Below are positions 26,288 to 35,905 of a stretch of 64,000 bases of DNA, piece after piece. This DNA is from Chitinophaga pinensis (GTDB taxonomy: Bacteria; Bacteroidota; Bacteroidia; Chitinophagales; CAMDFR01). Under the pieces are notes generated by a model that worked only from the letters and a program-made list of their open reading frames with translations, had not been told where the DNA came from and ran no database searches. The stretch's first letter is position 1. Each line of letters begins with the position of its first letter. The position numbers and the translations under genes are program-made. The DNA is taken from positions 62,001-126,000 of the forward strand of contig CAMDFR010000006.1 in assembly GCA_945897725.1 (NCBI GenBank). The letters run 5' to 3'.

Positions 26288-28177
26288 ATGGAACAAATCA
26301 TTTTTTTAATACCACTTCTTCCCTTGATTGGCTTTCTCATCAATGGCTTGTTAGGAAAAAAACTCCCTAAGACAATCGTGGGTATCATTGCCACAACAAT
26401 GGTTTTCGTACCTTTTGTTTTATCACTCCTTTTATTTGCTAATCTCTCCCATGAGAGAACGGTATTTCTTCAACATCTTTTTAGCTGGATAAAATTTGGT
26501 AGTACCGAAATTAATTTTTCTTTTCAAGTAGATGCTTTGTCGGTAATGATGATGCTGATTATCACTGGAATTGGGACCTTGATTCACCTTTACTCAATGA
26601 GTTACATGCATGATGATGAAGGATTTTATAAGTTTTTTGCTTATTTAAATTTATTCATTTTCTCGATGTTATTGCTTGTGATGGGCTCTAACTTTATCGT
26701 GCTGTTCTTTGGTTGGGAAGGCGTCGGACTCTGCTCCTACTTGCTTATCGGCTTTTGGTACAAAAATATTGAATATGGTAAAGCTGCTCGAAAAGCTTTT
26801 ATCATGAATAGAATTGGAGATCTCGGCTTATTATTAGGCGTATTTCTAATTTGGAATCAATTTGGTTCATTAGAGTATCAAAAAGTATTTGAATTAGCTG
26901 CTACCACCGGTGGTTCAACGACATTAACCATTGCCACGCTTTGTCTATTCATTGGAGCAATGGGTAAATCTGCTCAAATTCCTTTATACACTTGGTTACC
27001 TGATGCGATGGCTGGTCCAACTCCTGTATCTGCCTTAATACACGCCGCTACGATGGTTACTGCGGGAATCTATATGATTGTGCGTTGTAACGTTTTGTTT
27101 GATGCTTGCCCAGATACACTACACTTTATTGCCATCATAGGTATTGCTACTTCATTGTTTGCTGCTATCATCGGACTTAGACAAAATGATATCAAGAAAG
27201 TGCTCGCTTATTCTACCGTTTCTCAACTTGGCTTATTATTTTTAGCATTAGGTGTTGGCGCCTATACTAGCGCTATGTTTCACTTAATGACACATGCCTT
27301 CTTTAAAGCCTTATTGTTCTTGGGTGCAGGAAGTGTACTCCATGGATTACATCATGAACAAGACATCAGAAAAATGGGTGGCCTTAAAAAATTGATGCCA
27401 ATCACCTATTGGACATTTTTGATTGGAACTCTTGCTATCTGTGGCTTTCCATTATTCTCTGGTTTCTTCTCAAAGGATGAAATTCTTGCAGATGTCTTCA
27501 AAGAAAGTCCCTTTCTTTGGGCCTTGGCCTTGATTAGTGCCACAATCACTTCCTTCTATATGTTGCGTTTATTCTTACTTACTTTTCATGGTACCTATAG
27601 AGGCACTGAAGAACAGAAACATCATATCCATGAGTCACCTGCTTTAATAACGATTCCATTGATTATACTTGCCATATTATCTGTTATTGGTGGGGTATTC
27701 AATTTACCTCCGTTCATGGGTGAATCCATTAGTCATGGATTAAAACATATGCTCACCCCAGTTCTTGGTGAACACACAGAAGAAACTTTATCTTATGGTC
27801 TACAGGCGATGCTAGCAGGTAGTACCGTCCTTGCATTGATTATTGCATATTTCTATTCAAAAAATAAATATATTGATAAAGCGGAAATTCCGGTGATAGA
27901 TCAACAACAAACAGGAGCGCTTAAATTGATTGCAAACAAGTTTTACGTAGATGAAATCTATGATCGACTTTTTGTAAAACCTATTGAATGGACTGGCGAA
28001 ATGTTTCATAAAACAATAGAAACAAAATGGATTGATGGCATGGTAAATGGGACTGGAACTTTGATTAATAAGGGCAGTGAGCTATTCAGATGGTTACAAA
28101 ACGGGAATATCGAATACTATCTATTGGGCATGACAGTAGGCATGGTACTAATTTTTTTATTTAAATTATTATTTTAA
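26288..28177 (+). CDS. nuoL: NADH-quinone oxidoreductase subunit L
   Basis: The antiporter-like subunit with a long lateral helix. An ATG at 26252 opens a frame with 12 extra residues, but the sequence from the ATG at 26288 (MEQIIFLIPLLPLIGFL) is the normal NuoL N-terminus, so I place the start there (629 residues). Seen are the NuoL/Mrp signature FFGWEGVGLCSYLLIGFW, the antiporter segment PLYTWLPDAMAGPTPVSALIHAATMVTAGIYM region (H and K residues near 230-255) and the amphipathic C-terminal helix. It pumps protons. Confidence 0.96.
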   Translation: MEQIIFLIPLLPLIGFLINGLLGKKLPKTIVGIIATTMVFVPFVLSLLLFANLSHERTVFLQHLFSWIKFGSTEINFSFQVDALSVMMMLIITGIGTLIHLYSMSYMHDDEGFYKFFAYLNLFIFSMLLLVMGSNFIVLFFGWEGVGLCSYLLIGFWYKNIEYGKAARKAFIMNRIGDLGLLLGVFLIWNQFGSLEYQKVFELAATTGGSTTLTIATLCLFIGAMGKSAQIPLYTWLPDAMAGPTPVSALIHAATMVTAGIYMIVRCNVLFDACPDTLHFIAIIGIATSLFAAIIGLRQNDIKKVLAYSTVSQLGLLFLALGVGAYTSAMFHLMTHAFFKALLFLGAGSVLHGLHHEQDIRKMGGLKKLMPITYWTFLIGTLAICGFPLFSGFFSKDEILADVFKESPFLWALALISATITSFYMLRLFLLTFHGTYRGTEEQKHHIHESPALITIPLIILAILSVIGGVFNLPPFMGESISHGLKHMLTPVLGEHTEETLSYGLQAMLAGSTVLALIIAYFYSKNKYIDKAEIPVIDQQQTGALKLIANKFYVDEIYDRLFVKPIEWTGEMFHKTIETKWIDGMVNGTGTLINKGSELFRWLQNGNIEYYLLGMTVGMVLIFLFKLLF

Positions 28178-28181
28178 TATA

Positions 28182-29630
28182 GTGGGAATCATATTACTTC
28201 TTCTACCGCTTCTCTTCTCTTTATTCCTATTTGGAATCAAAGGAAAAACAGCGAAAACAATTGCCCTATTGGGTTCATTGATAACACTAGGTTTCAATCT
28301 TTTCTTGCTGAGTATTTGGAAGCAAAATGAAGCCTACGATTTTTACGAAAATTATACTTGGATACATGATCTAGGCATTAACTTTTGCATAGGGGTAGAC
28401 GGCCTAACCATGGTGATGCTGCTTCTCACCAATATCCTCACGCCTATCATCATTCTTTCTTCATTTAATAATATAGAGAAACCATACCAAAATTCTTTCT
28501 ACGCCTTAATTCTGTTGATGCAGTTTGGCTTGAATGGTGTATTTATGTCTTTAGACGGCATCTTGTTTTATATGTTTTGGGAAATTACCTTAATACCGAT
28601 TTGGTTTATCTGTGCCATATGGGGAGGTGAAAACAGAATTAAAGTAACACTTAAGTTCTTTATCTATACCTTCTTTGGATCATTGTTTATGCTTTTAGGT
28701 TTAATCTATTTATATCTACACACACCTGACCATAGTTTTCATTATGATGCTCTATACGCTGCTCAATTGGATGGACCAGGAATGTTGTTTGTATATGGTT
28801 CTTTCTTCCTTGCATTCGCTATTAAAATGCCTATTTTCCCTTTTCATACTTGGCAACCAGATACCTATACCACTTCTCCAACACAAGGTACCATGCTACT
28901 TTCCGGTATTATGTTGAAAATGGGAATCTATGGTGTGATGCGTTGGATGATGCCGATGACTCCAGAAGCATGGGCACACGTTGGTCATTGGTTTGTTATC
29001 CTAGCTATCATTGGAATTGTTTATGCGTCTTTGATTGCTATCAGACAACATAATATCAAACGTTTGTTTGCATACTCCTCTATTGCCCACGTTGGAATGA
29101 TTGGTGCAGGATTATTTACTTTACAAGCAGATGCTTGGCAAGGCGCTACCATTCAAATGTTGGCGCATGGAATCAATATTGTTGGCTTATTCTATGTAGC
29201 AGATATCATTGAAAAAAGATTGAAGACAAATGATTTGAAAGTCATGGGTGGTATTGCTAAAGTGGCTCCTAAACTTGCTGTCTTATTTATGGTTATCATG
29301 CTAGGCTCTGTGGCTGTGCCACTAACCAATGGATTCCCTGGTGAGTTTTTATTATTGAAGGGAATATTTTCTTATCATCCCATTGCAGGAGCCATTGCAG
29401 GAACGAGTATTATTCTTTGTGCTGTTTATATGCTAAGAGTATATCAACTCAGTATGTTTGGGGAAACCAATGATCTTACAAAGAACTTTGAAGATGTGAG
29501 CACGCTTGAATTTACAGTGTTATGTATTCTAGCTATCATGGTTCTAGTACTTGGTTTTTATCCGAATCTTATTTTTGAGATCAGTGCCACTTCTGTCTCA
29601 AATATCTTAATGCATTCAATAGCACAATAA
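28182..29630 (+). CDS. nuoM: NADH-quinone oxidoreductase subunit M (GTG start)
   Basis: A 482-residue antiporter-like subunit with about 14 hydrophobic segments. Family motifs: FYMFWEITLIPIW near 129 and the PFHTWQPDTYTTSPTQGTMLLSGIMLKMGIYG segment (lysine and histidine proton-path residues). The start is a GTG four bases after the nuoL stop; no in-frame ATG lies near the N-terminus. Confidence 0.95.
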   Translation: MGIILLLLPLLFSLFLFGIKGKTAKTIALLGSLITLGFNLFLLSIWKQNEAYDFYENYTWIHDLGINFCIGVDGLTMVMLLLTNILTPIIILSSFNNIEKPYQNSFYALILLMQFGLNGVFMSLDGILFYMFWEITLIPIWFICAIWGGENRIKVTLKFFIYTFFGSLFMLLGLIYLYLHTPDHSFHYDALYAAQLDGPGMLFVYGSFFLAFAIKMPIFPFHTWQPDTYTTSPTQGTMLLSGIMLKMGIYGVMRWMMPMTPEAWAHVGHWFVILAIIGIVYASLIAIRQHNIKRLFAYSSIAHVGMIGAGLFTLQADAWQGATIQMLAHGINIVGLFYVADIIEKRLKTNDLKVMGGIAKVAPKLAVLFMVIMLGSVAVPLTNGFPGEFLLLKGIFSYHPIAGAIAGTSIILCAVYMLRVYQLSMFGETNDLTKNFEDVSTLEFTVLCILAIMVLVLGFYPNLIFEISATSVSNILMHSIAQ

Positions 29631-29632
29631 GG

Positions 29633-29749
29633 ATGAGAAAAGATATTTTCAAAGATACTTTTGAAAGAGCTTTAAATAGTTCACAACAGGAATTAGCACT
29701 ATTTGTACAGGAGAAAAACAATGATAGAAGCGTGTTAACAATAAAATAG
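29633..29749 (+). CDS. possible 38-residue small protein between nuoM and nuoN
   Basis: An ATG two bases after the nuoM stop opens a 38-codon frame ending TAG at 29747. The predicted peptide is charged and helical (RKDIFKDTFERALNSSQQEL...). It is soluble and not membrane-like. No family is recognised. It may be a real small protein, a remnant of a larger inserted gene, or chance. Confidence 0.3.
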   Translation: MRKDIFKDTFERALNSSQQELALFVQEKNNDRSVLTIK

Positions 29750-29830
29750 AAAAATACAACATAGCATTGAATAGATCAGATAGTTATTAGAATCACATTC
29801 TATTCAAATTTAAAAATTAATAAAATATAC

Positions 29831-31213
29831 ATGGTTGCGATAATTATTCTGGCTTTTTTTGGTGTCATTCTCCTGTTTGCAGGTATTTTCGATATGCGCA
29901 AATCTATTATGCCTATTGGCGTTTTGGCTATTCTGATGGCCCTAGTGTTTACTTTACAAGATATCGATGGCTTGTTCAACGACTATACGAATATGTTTCT
30001 CTTTGATACCTTTGCTCGAGCGTTTACGGTGGTCTGCTTGGTGAGTACTTTACTTATCTTTCTCTTAGGTGGCGAGTTTTTAAAGGACGATATACATCAT
30101 AAAGGAGATAAATATGCCCTAATGCTTTTTGCACTTTGTGGTGCCATCACCATGTTATCTGCACAAAATTTATTGATGATATTTTTAGGAATAGAAATTT
30201 TATCCATACCTCTCTATATTCTTGCAGGCAGTCAAAAAGATGATATGCATAGCAACGAAGCGGGAATGAAATATTTTTTGATGGGTGCTTTTGCAACGGG
30301 CATTCTATTGTTTGGTATGGCGATGATTTATGGTGCCACTGGACAAATTCAACTCAGCGCTATTTGGACAAATGTGATAGCTGATTCTTATAATCACAAC
30401 TTGATGAATGTAGGTATTATCATGCTTATTGTTGCTTTTTGTTTTAAAATTTCTGCAGCACCATTTCATTTTTGGAGTCCAGATGTGTACGACGGAACGC
30501 CTACCCTTTTCACTTCGTTTATGGCAACGGTAGTAAAAACCGCCGCTTTCGCTACCTTCTTTAAATTGTTCTTGACTTGCTTTACAGAGATTGGCGGTCA
30601 ATGGACTACAATCATTGCGGTGATTGCAGCATTGAGCATGGTATTGGCCAATGTTACTGCAATCTATCAAAGGAGTTTTAAACGTATGATGGCCTATTCA
30701 AGTATCTCGCATGCAGGCTATCTTTTGTTAGCGTTAATTAGCCTAAATTTTAAGGAGGGACAATCGGCTATTCTATTGTACTTAGCTGCTTATTCTATGG
30801 CTACAATCGCAGCATTTACAGTATTTACGATGATACAACAACAAACAGGAAGAAGCGATTTTGAGGTCTTCAATGGTTTAGGCAAAAGAAAAAGATTGTT
30901 GGCTGTAACCATGACTATTGCAATGTTATCCTTAGCAGGTATTCCACTTACTGCAGGCTTCTTTGGTAAATATTATTTATTCTCCATTGCTATTCATCAA
31001 TACATGCCTTTGGTGATTATCGCTATTCTTAATTCTGCTATTAGTATCTATTACTATTTTAGAGTGATTGTTGCTATGTGGTTTAAAGAGAGCGAACATC
31101 ATGCCATCTCCCTTGAAACAAGTCCTATCTATTCTATGGTGGCTATTGTAACTTCCATGGCCATTATTGTCATTGGTATCTTACCGAGTATCGTTATTGA
31201 GTTGTTTTGGTAA
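29831..31213 (+). CDS. nuoN: NADH-quinone oxidoreductase subunit N
   Basis: A 460-residue antiporter-like subunit with 14 hydrophobic segments. Motifs seen: LLMIFLGIEILSIPLYILAG (about 116-135), AAPFHFWSPDVYDGTPTLFTSFMATVVKTAAF (about 214-246) and KRMMAYSSISHAGYLLLAL (about 280-298). Last gene of complex I. A 200-base gap with a possible small ORF separates it from nuoM, and a palindromic-repeat region follows. Confidence 0.95.
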   Translation: MVAIIILAFFGVILLFAGIFDMRKSIMPIGVLAILMALVFTLQDIDGLFNDYTNMFLFDTFARAFTVVCLVSTLLIFLLGGEFLKDDIHHKGDKYALMLFALCGAITMLSAQNLLMIFLGIEILSIPLYILAGSQKDDMHSNEAGMKYFLMGAFATGILLFGMAMIYGATGQIQLSAIWTNVIADSYNHNLMNVGIIMLIVAFCFKISAAPFHFWSPDVYDGTPTLFTSFMATVVKTAAFATFFKLFLTCFTEIGGQWTTIIAVIAALSMVLANVTAIYQRSFKRMMAYSSISHAGYLLLALISLNFKEGQSAILLYLAAYSMATIAAFTVFTMIQQQTGRSDFEVFNGLGKRKRLLAVTMTIAMLSLAGIPLTAGFFGKYYLFSIAIHQYMPLVIIAILNSAISIYYYFRVIVAMWFKESEHHAISLETSPIYSMVAIVTSMAIIVIGILPSIVIELFW

Positions 31214-31233
31214 ATTAGTACTAAAGGAACTTG

Positions 31234-31354
31234 GCCTGCCTGCCGCTGCTTATAGTTCAACAACAACCAAGATTTACAGTCGGCAGTCCCGCTCTTCGCT
31301 TTTATCTTTTTTGAGATACAAACAAAAAAGGATAGCCGCTGCGATCGGTCAGGC
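31234..31354. repeat. inverted-repeat intergenic region after nuoN (repeat copy D, divergent)
   Basis: A palindrome-rich stretch. Outer arms: GCCTG at 31234-31238 and CAGGC at 31350-31354. Inner hairpin: ATCTTTTTT (31304-31312) and AAAAAAGGAT (31324-31333). Flanking sequence CCCGCTCTTCGCTTTTATC and GGATAGCCGCTGCGATC has the general look of the palindromic repeats in copies A-C, but the alignment is loose. It may act as the nuo operon terminator. Confidence 0.4.
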
Positions 31355-31477
31355 ATTGATTAGAAGTCTTAGTTTACCGGTTCATCCAACTTTGTGCGGA
31401 TGAGCTGGGTACACAGAAAAATGAGAAGCATATACCTTTAAAACCTAGAAATTTTATACCTTGCTGATTGAAATTAG

Positions 31478-32512
31478 ATGATTACAAAATTAAGTTTAAC
31501 TGCCTTTCTTGAAGCCTCGCAACATCAATTGATTGCTGACGTGCGAACGCCTGCAGAGTTTGAGCAAGGGCATCTTCAGAATGCTTTCAATCTACCATTA
31601 TTCACAAATGAGGAAAGGGTGATTATTGGAACCACCTATAAACAGAAAGGCAAGGAAACAGCCATTTTACAAGCTTTTGAATTGATTGGTCCGCGTTGGG
31701 CTGACTATATCAGAGAGGCAGAAAAAAAATGTCCGAACAAAAAAATCTTAGTGCATTGCTGGCGTGGTGGCATGAGAAGTGCTTCTATGGCCTGGGCTTT
31801 GAATATGTATGGCTTCGAGGTTGGTCTCCTAGAAAATGGCTATAAAGCTTATAGAACTTATTGTTTACACTTGTTAGAAAAAGAATATCCCCTTCTTATT
31901 TTAGGAGGTGCAACAGGATCTGCAAAAACCGAAACCTTACAAGCCATGAAAACATTAGGGGAACAAGTCATCGATCTTGAAATGCTTGCCAATCATCAAG
32001 GCTCTTCGTTTGGGTCGATGGGTAAGCATATTCAACCCAGTCAAGAACAATTTGAAAATACGCTCGCAATAGAATTGAGTCAAATGGATTTGAGCAAAAA
32101 TATTTGGCTAGAAAATGAAAGTGTATTAATTGGCAAGAGGGTGATTCCGAAAAAGCTATTCACACAAATGAATGAAGCGAAGGTGGTGAATATTTATATA
32201 AATCAAACAGAAAGAATTGAATTTTTAAATAAAGTCTATGGTGTATTAGACAAGGAGTTTTTGAAAGAGTCTGTCTTAAAAATTTCTAAACGTTTGGGAC
32301 CCAACGAAAGCAAATTGAGCATTCAAGCCATTGAAGAAGGCAATATGAAAGAATTTATCAGATTGGTATTGGTGTATTATGACAAGACATATGCCAATGG
32401 CCTTTCTAAGCGAAAAAAAGAGCATGTTTATGAAATCAATTTTGAGTCTATAGATGCTCATAAAAACGCGAAAGCAATTATCGACTTTTGTCATCAAACA
32501 TTAAAGAATTAA
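31478..32512 (+). CDS. mnmH: tRNA 2-selenouridine synthase
   Basis: A 344-residue protein (also called SelU/YbbB). An N-terminal rhodanese domain holds the catalytic cysteine C94 in [11 protein letters not shown], and a C-terminal P-loop domain starts with GGATGSAKT at 143-151. It replaces sulfur by selenium in 2-thiouridine at the tRNA wobble position through a geranylated intermediate, using selenophosphate. selD follows after one base, which supplies the selenium donor. Confidence 0.96.
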   Translation: MITKLSLTAFLEASQHQLIADVRTPAEFEQGHLQNAFNLPLFTNEERVIIGTTYKQKGKETAILQAFELIGPRWADYIREAEKKCPNKKILVHCWRGGMRSASMAWALNMYGFEVGLLENGYKAYRTYCLHLLEKEYPLLILGGATGSAKTETLQAMKTLGEQVIDLEMLANHQGSSFGSMGKHIQPSQEQFENTLAIELSQMDLSKNIWLENESVLIGKRVIPKKLFTQMNEAKVVNIYINQTERIEFLNKVYGVLDKEFLKESVLKISKRLGPNESKLSIQAIEEGNMKEFIRLVLVYYDKTYANGLSKRKKEHVYEINFESIDAHKNAKAIIDFCHQTLKN

Positions 32513-32513
32513 A

Positions 32514-33560
32514 ATGGAAGAAATTAAATTAACACAATACTCTCATGGGGCAGGTTGCGGCTGCAAAATATCGCCAGCAGTATTAGATAAAATTTTACAT
32601 AGCAATGTGATTCATCCAAAGGATAGTAAACTTTTGGTGGGCAATGATACACGTGATGATGCCGCTGTGTTTGATTTAGGAAATGGCACGGCTTTAATTT
32701 CAACCACCGATTTTTTTATGCCCATCGTAGATGATGCTTATGACTTTGGAAGAATCGCTTCTGCCAATGCCATTAGTGATGTGTACGCTATGGGTGGCAA
32801 GCCAATTCTTGCCATTGCAATACTCGGTTGGCCCATAGATAAATTAGCACCAGAAGTCGCACAAAGAGTTTTAGAAGGCGCTCGTTCTATTTGTGCAGAA
32901 GCGGGTATCACATTAGCTGGTGGACATAGCATCGATTGTCCAGAACCTGTGTTTGGTTTGGCGGTGAATGGTATCGTCGATATCAAACATTTAAAACAAA
33001 ATTCAACTGCGACAGAAGGATGTATTTTATATTTGACAAAACCTTTAGGTGTTGGTATTTTGACGACTGCACAAAAAAAAGGAATGTTGGCAGAGGCGCA
33101 TAAAAATATTGCACCGAACTCCATGGCAACACTTAATAAACTTGGAGAAGTGTTTGGACAATTGGATTATATCAAAGCCATGACAGATGTTACAGGTTTT
33201 GGTTTACTTGGTCATCTTTCTGAAATGTGCGAAGGTAGTGACTTACAGGCGGTGATTGATTTTGACAAAGTGCCCAAGATTGATGTGATAGACGCCTACT
33301 TAGAGAAAGGTTGTATACCTGGTGGAACGAACAGAAATTGGTCAAGTTATGGACATAAGATAGCGGCCATTTCAGAAAGAGAAAAACATATTTTAGCTGA
33401 CCCACAAACAAGCGGAGGCTTATTGGTAGCGGTAGATGCAGCCTATGCAGAAAATTTTGAAAAATTGCTAAGCGAGAATCAATTGGCAAGTGCTTGCTGT
33501 ATCTCTTTTGGGAAATTAATCAAACGCGATTCGGAGCATTTAATTAGGTTGTTGAACTAG
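32514..33560 (+). CDS. selD: selenide, water dikinase (selenophosphate synthetase)
   Basis: A 348-residue SelD. The N-terminal catalytic segment is [10 protein letters not shown] with C15 and C17 (an ordinary Cys, not selenocysteine, at the active position) and the next motif DDAAV and [11 protein letters not shown] are typical of the PurM-like fold. It makes selenophosphate from selenide and ATP. Only mnmH is adjacent, so in this window selenium use is tRNA modification only; no selA, selB or selC was seen. Confidence 0.97.
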   Translation: MEEIKLTQYSHGAGCGCKISPAVLDKILHSNVIHPKDSKLLVGNDTRDDAAVFDLGNGTALISTTDFFMPIVDDAYDFGRIASANAISDVYAMGGKPILAIAILGWPIDKLAPEVAQRVLEGARSICAEAGITLAGGHSIDCPEPVFGLAVNGIVDIKHLKQNSTATEGCILYLTKPLGVGILTTAQKKGMLAEAHKNIAPNSMATLNKLGEVFGQLDYIKAMTDVTGFGLLGHLSEMCEGSDLQAVIDFDKVPKIDVIDAYLEKGCIPGGTNRNWSSYGHKIAAISEREKHILADPQTSGGLLVAVDAAYAENFEKLLSENQLASACCISFGKLIKRDSEHLIRLLN

Positions 33561-33680
33561 ATTTGCAGCAAGGGGCCCCGATAAGTCATCGGGATAATGC
33601 GAAACACCTGGCGCCATTGCTCCTTGATTTGAGCTATGGCAGCTGCCCCAATCAGCAAATTAAAATTGCTTATTTTTTAT
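33561..33680. other. structured intergenic region after selD
   Basis: Nested inverted repeats: outer arms CAAGGGGC (33569-33576) and GCTCCTTG (33619-33626), inner hairpin CCCGAT/ATCGGG (33577-33582 with 33588-33593), then a short stem AGCAA/TTGCT (33654-33670) followed by a T-rich run. No gene is seen between selD and the convergent DEAD-box helicase. It may be a transcript end or a diverged repeat. Confidence 0.4.
33654..33680 (+). terminator. possible weak Rho-independent terminator after selD
   Basis: Five-base stem AGCAA/TTGCT with a 7-base loop, followed by TATTTTTTATT. The stem is short and AT-rich. Confidence 0.35.
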
Positions 33681-33818
33681 TCCTTGTGGTAAAAGAGTGC
33701 TGACTCTATTTTAGATCTCTTTAGAAGCAGACGGAGATAAGAAGCAAACATCGCTATTCATAAAGATCAATGATGGCAGATGACTATTGTAAAGAAGCAA
33801 GAATGGAAGTTTTCAAAT

Positions 33819-35141
33819 TTAACGCAATACTTCTATTTTATACTTTTTTCCTTTCATTTTTTGCTCTTTAATGGCCTGAAGAAAGGCGGGTACTTTATTT
33901 TTTTTAACAGCGGCAAAGGACATAAAATCCTTGACTTCAATAAGCTGAATATCACTTTTATCGAGTCGGCCTTTTTGAATAAAAAAGCCCACAATATCTG
34001 TCTTGTTTAATTTGTTTTTTTTCCCTCCACTAATGTAAATGGTTTCATACGTTGGTGGATTGGGTAATGCTCCATCTAATGGCGGAATAAAGCTTTCAAG
34101 ATCAGCCTCTATAAAATTGGGGAGTATTTCCTCTTTCGAAAGTATTATAAATGAATTTCCAAGAGCATGCATTCGAGCAGTACGCCCATTTCTATGAATA
34201 AACTCATTCTCGAACTTTGGCAGATGATAATGAATGACATGTTGTATGGAGGAGATATCGAGTCCGCGTGCCGCAATATCGGTGGCTACCAAATAATTGA
34301 TGGATCCATTTCTGAATCTGCTGATGGCCCTTTCGCGGTCGTCTTGATCCATCCCCCCATGATAAAAAGCTGTTAAAATACCTGCTTTATTGAGCAATTG
34401 GGCTGCCCTTTCGGTGGCATCTCGGTGATTGAAAAAAATCAGTGCTGGCTCAGAATCTAAGGAACATAATAATCTCAGTAAGATATCGAACTTATCTTTG
34501 TCATCGGTTCTCACCAATTTTAAGGATAGCTTTTCATTCACGGCATTTGGCACAGAGAAATCAAGAATATCAAGTGCTTTGACCCCTGTAAAAGCAGGAA
34601 TTTCAACACTTTTAGTAGCAGAAACCAGAATGCGTTTTTCGATATTCGGAATAGAGGCAATGATCGCTGCTATTTCTTCGTGAAAGCCAACTTCTAAAGA
34701 TTTATCAAATTCATCTAATACTAATATTTTGATAGCATTGGTATCGAAAGATCTTTTCTGAATATGGTCTAAGATCCTGCCTGGTGTTCCAATAAGTACA
34801 GTTGGAGCTTGAGCAAGATTTTTTATTTCTACATCAATAGAATGTCCACCGTAACAAACATTTACCTTATATCCTGTTCGCATACGCTTCCAAACCTGTT
34901 CTATCTGAATCGCCAATTCTCGGGTGGGCAATAAAATAAGGCATTGAGTGCCGTTGATTTGCTCCTCTAAAAGTTGCAATGTGGCCAATAAAAAAGCTAA
35001 TGTTTTACCAGATCCTGTTGGCGAAACCAATAATACACTATCTGACTTAAGAATCGATTCTTGAGCCGTTATCTGCATTTCATTTAACTGCCCAATCTCA
35101 AGGGTGGCTAAGATTCTTTCGTTCGTATGTAGCATGCTCAA
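33819..35141 (-). CDS. DEAD-box RNA helicase with DbpA-like RNA-binding domain
   Basis: A 440-residue helicase. Motif I SPTGSGKT at 40-47, motif II DEFD at 143-146 (Asp-Glu-Phe-Asp instead of DEAD), motif III SAT at 174-176, and HRNGRTAR near 315 are all present. The C-terminal 70 residues (about 365-435, TIYISGGKKNKLNKTDIVGF) fit the DbpA-type domain that binds 23S rRNA hairpin 92. It probably assists 50S ribosome assembly. The DEFD replacement occurs in several related helicases and should keep ATPase activity. Confidence 0.9.
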   Translation of the reverse strand: MSMLHTNERILATLEIGQLNEMQITAQESILKSDSVLLVSPTGSGKTLAFLLATLQLLEEQINGTQCLILLPTRELAIQIEQVWKRMRTGYKVNVCYGGHSIDVEIKNLAQAPTVLIGTPGRILDHIQKRSFDTNAIKILVLDEFDKSLEVGFHEEIAAIIASIPNIEKRILVSATKSVEIPAFTGVKALDILDFSVPNAVNEKLSLKLVRTDDKDKFDILLRLLCSLDSEPALIFFNHRDATERAAQLLNKAGILTAFYHGGMDQDDRERAISRFRNGSINYLVATDIAARGLDISSIQHVIHYHLPKFENEFIHRNGRTARMHALGNSFIILSKEEILPNFIEADLESFIPPLDGALPNPPTYETIYISGGKKNKLNKTDIVGFFIQKGRLDKSDIQLIEVKDFMSFAAVKKNKVPAFLQAIKEQKMKGKKYKIEVLR

Positions 35142-35230
35142 AGTTACTTATAATATCTTGTTGATTTGGAAGAAGCCTTAAAATTCCACAAATGTGTATA
35201 AGGTAAGTACCATATTACTTCAAGTAAACA

Positions 35231-35238
35231 TATTTTTG
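35231..35238 (+). promoter_or_regulatory. -7 promoter element (TATTTTTG) touching the dNK start codon
   Basis: TATTTTTG ends four bases before the GTG start codon of the deoxynucleoside kinase gene, placing the expected transcription start on or next to that codon. No -33 TTG at a normal distance was seen. Confidence 0.5.
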
Positions 35239-35242
35239 TGGG

Positions 35243-35905
35243 GTGAGTCTATATAAATACATCTGCATTGAAGGAAATATTGGAGCTGGGAAAACCACTT
35301 TTGCAACCAAGTATGCAAAGGATGTTAACGCCCGTTTAATCCTTGAAAAATTTGCCGACAATCCATTTCTTCCTAAATTTTATCAAGATAGCAAAAGGTA
35401 CTCTTTTCCATTAGAATTGTCCTTTATGGCAGAAAGGTATCGGCAACTAAAAACAGAGGTGGAGCATCAGGATTTGTTTTATCCCATTACAGTATCCGAC
35501 TACGTTTTCTATAAATGTTTAATATTTGCAAGTGTGAATCTTGAAGAGGATGAGGTGAAATTATACAAAACATTATTTCAGATTATTTATCAGAATTTAC
35601 CAACGCCAGATATTATTTTGTTCTTTAAAAGGAGCCCAGAAAAATTGCTTCAGAACATCAAAAAAAGAGGTAGAAGCTATGAACAAAATATCCAGGCATC
35701 GTATTTAGAGGCAGTGAATGACATGTATTTCGAATTTTTTAAGCATCAAGACAAAAGTAGAATCCTCATTTTGGATACGAATGAATTGGATTTCCATAAT
35801 AACGAAGAGACGTACCAAAAAATAAAAAATTTATTGGACCAACCCTATGAACTTGGCTTGCATTATGTAAGTATTGAACCATCTGTTAATCACAATTCTA
35901 TTTAG
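35243..35905 (+). CDS. deoxynucleoside kinase
   Basis: A 220-residue kinase. The P-loop GNIGAGKT is at residues 11-18, then an ERY segment (MAERYRQLK), a SDYVFYK segment and RSPEKLLQNIKKRGRSYEQ that contains the lid arginines. This is the dCK/dGK type used to salvage deoxyadenosine or deoxyguanosine; the exact base is not certain. The start is a GTG: an in-frame TAA lies at 35225 and no ATG or other canonical start exists before the P-loop. There is no room for a leader. The DUF255 gene begins directly after the stop. Confidence 0.92.
   Translation: MSLYKYICIEGNIGAGKTTFATKYAKDVNARLILEKFADNPFLPKFYQDSKRYSFPLELSFMAERYRQLKTEVEHQDLFYPITVSDYVFYKCLIFASVNLEEDEVKLYKTLFQIIYQNLPTPDIILFFKRSPEKLLQNIKKRGRSYEQNIQASYLEAVNDMYFEFFKHQDKSRILILDTNELDFHNNEETYQKIKNLLDQPYELGLHYVSIEPSVNHNSI

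Noticed and set aside
31200-31477. insertion sequence in the nuoN-mnmH gap
   Set aside because: Only palindromes are seen; no transposase remnant and no target-site duplication could be identified.
32514-32600. selD with selenocysteine at the active position
   Set aside because: The frame has Cys codons at positions 15 and 17 and no in-frame TGA near the start.
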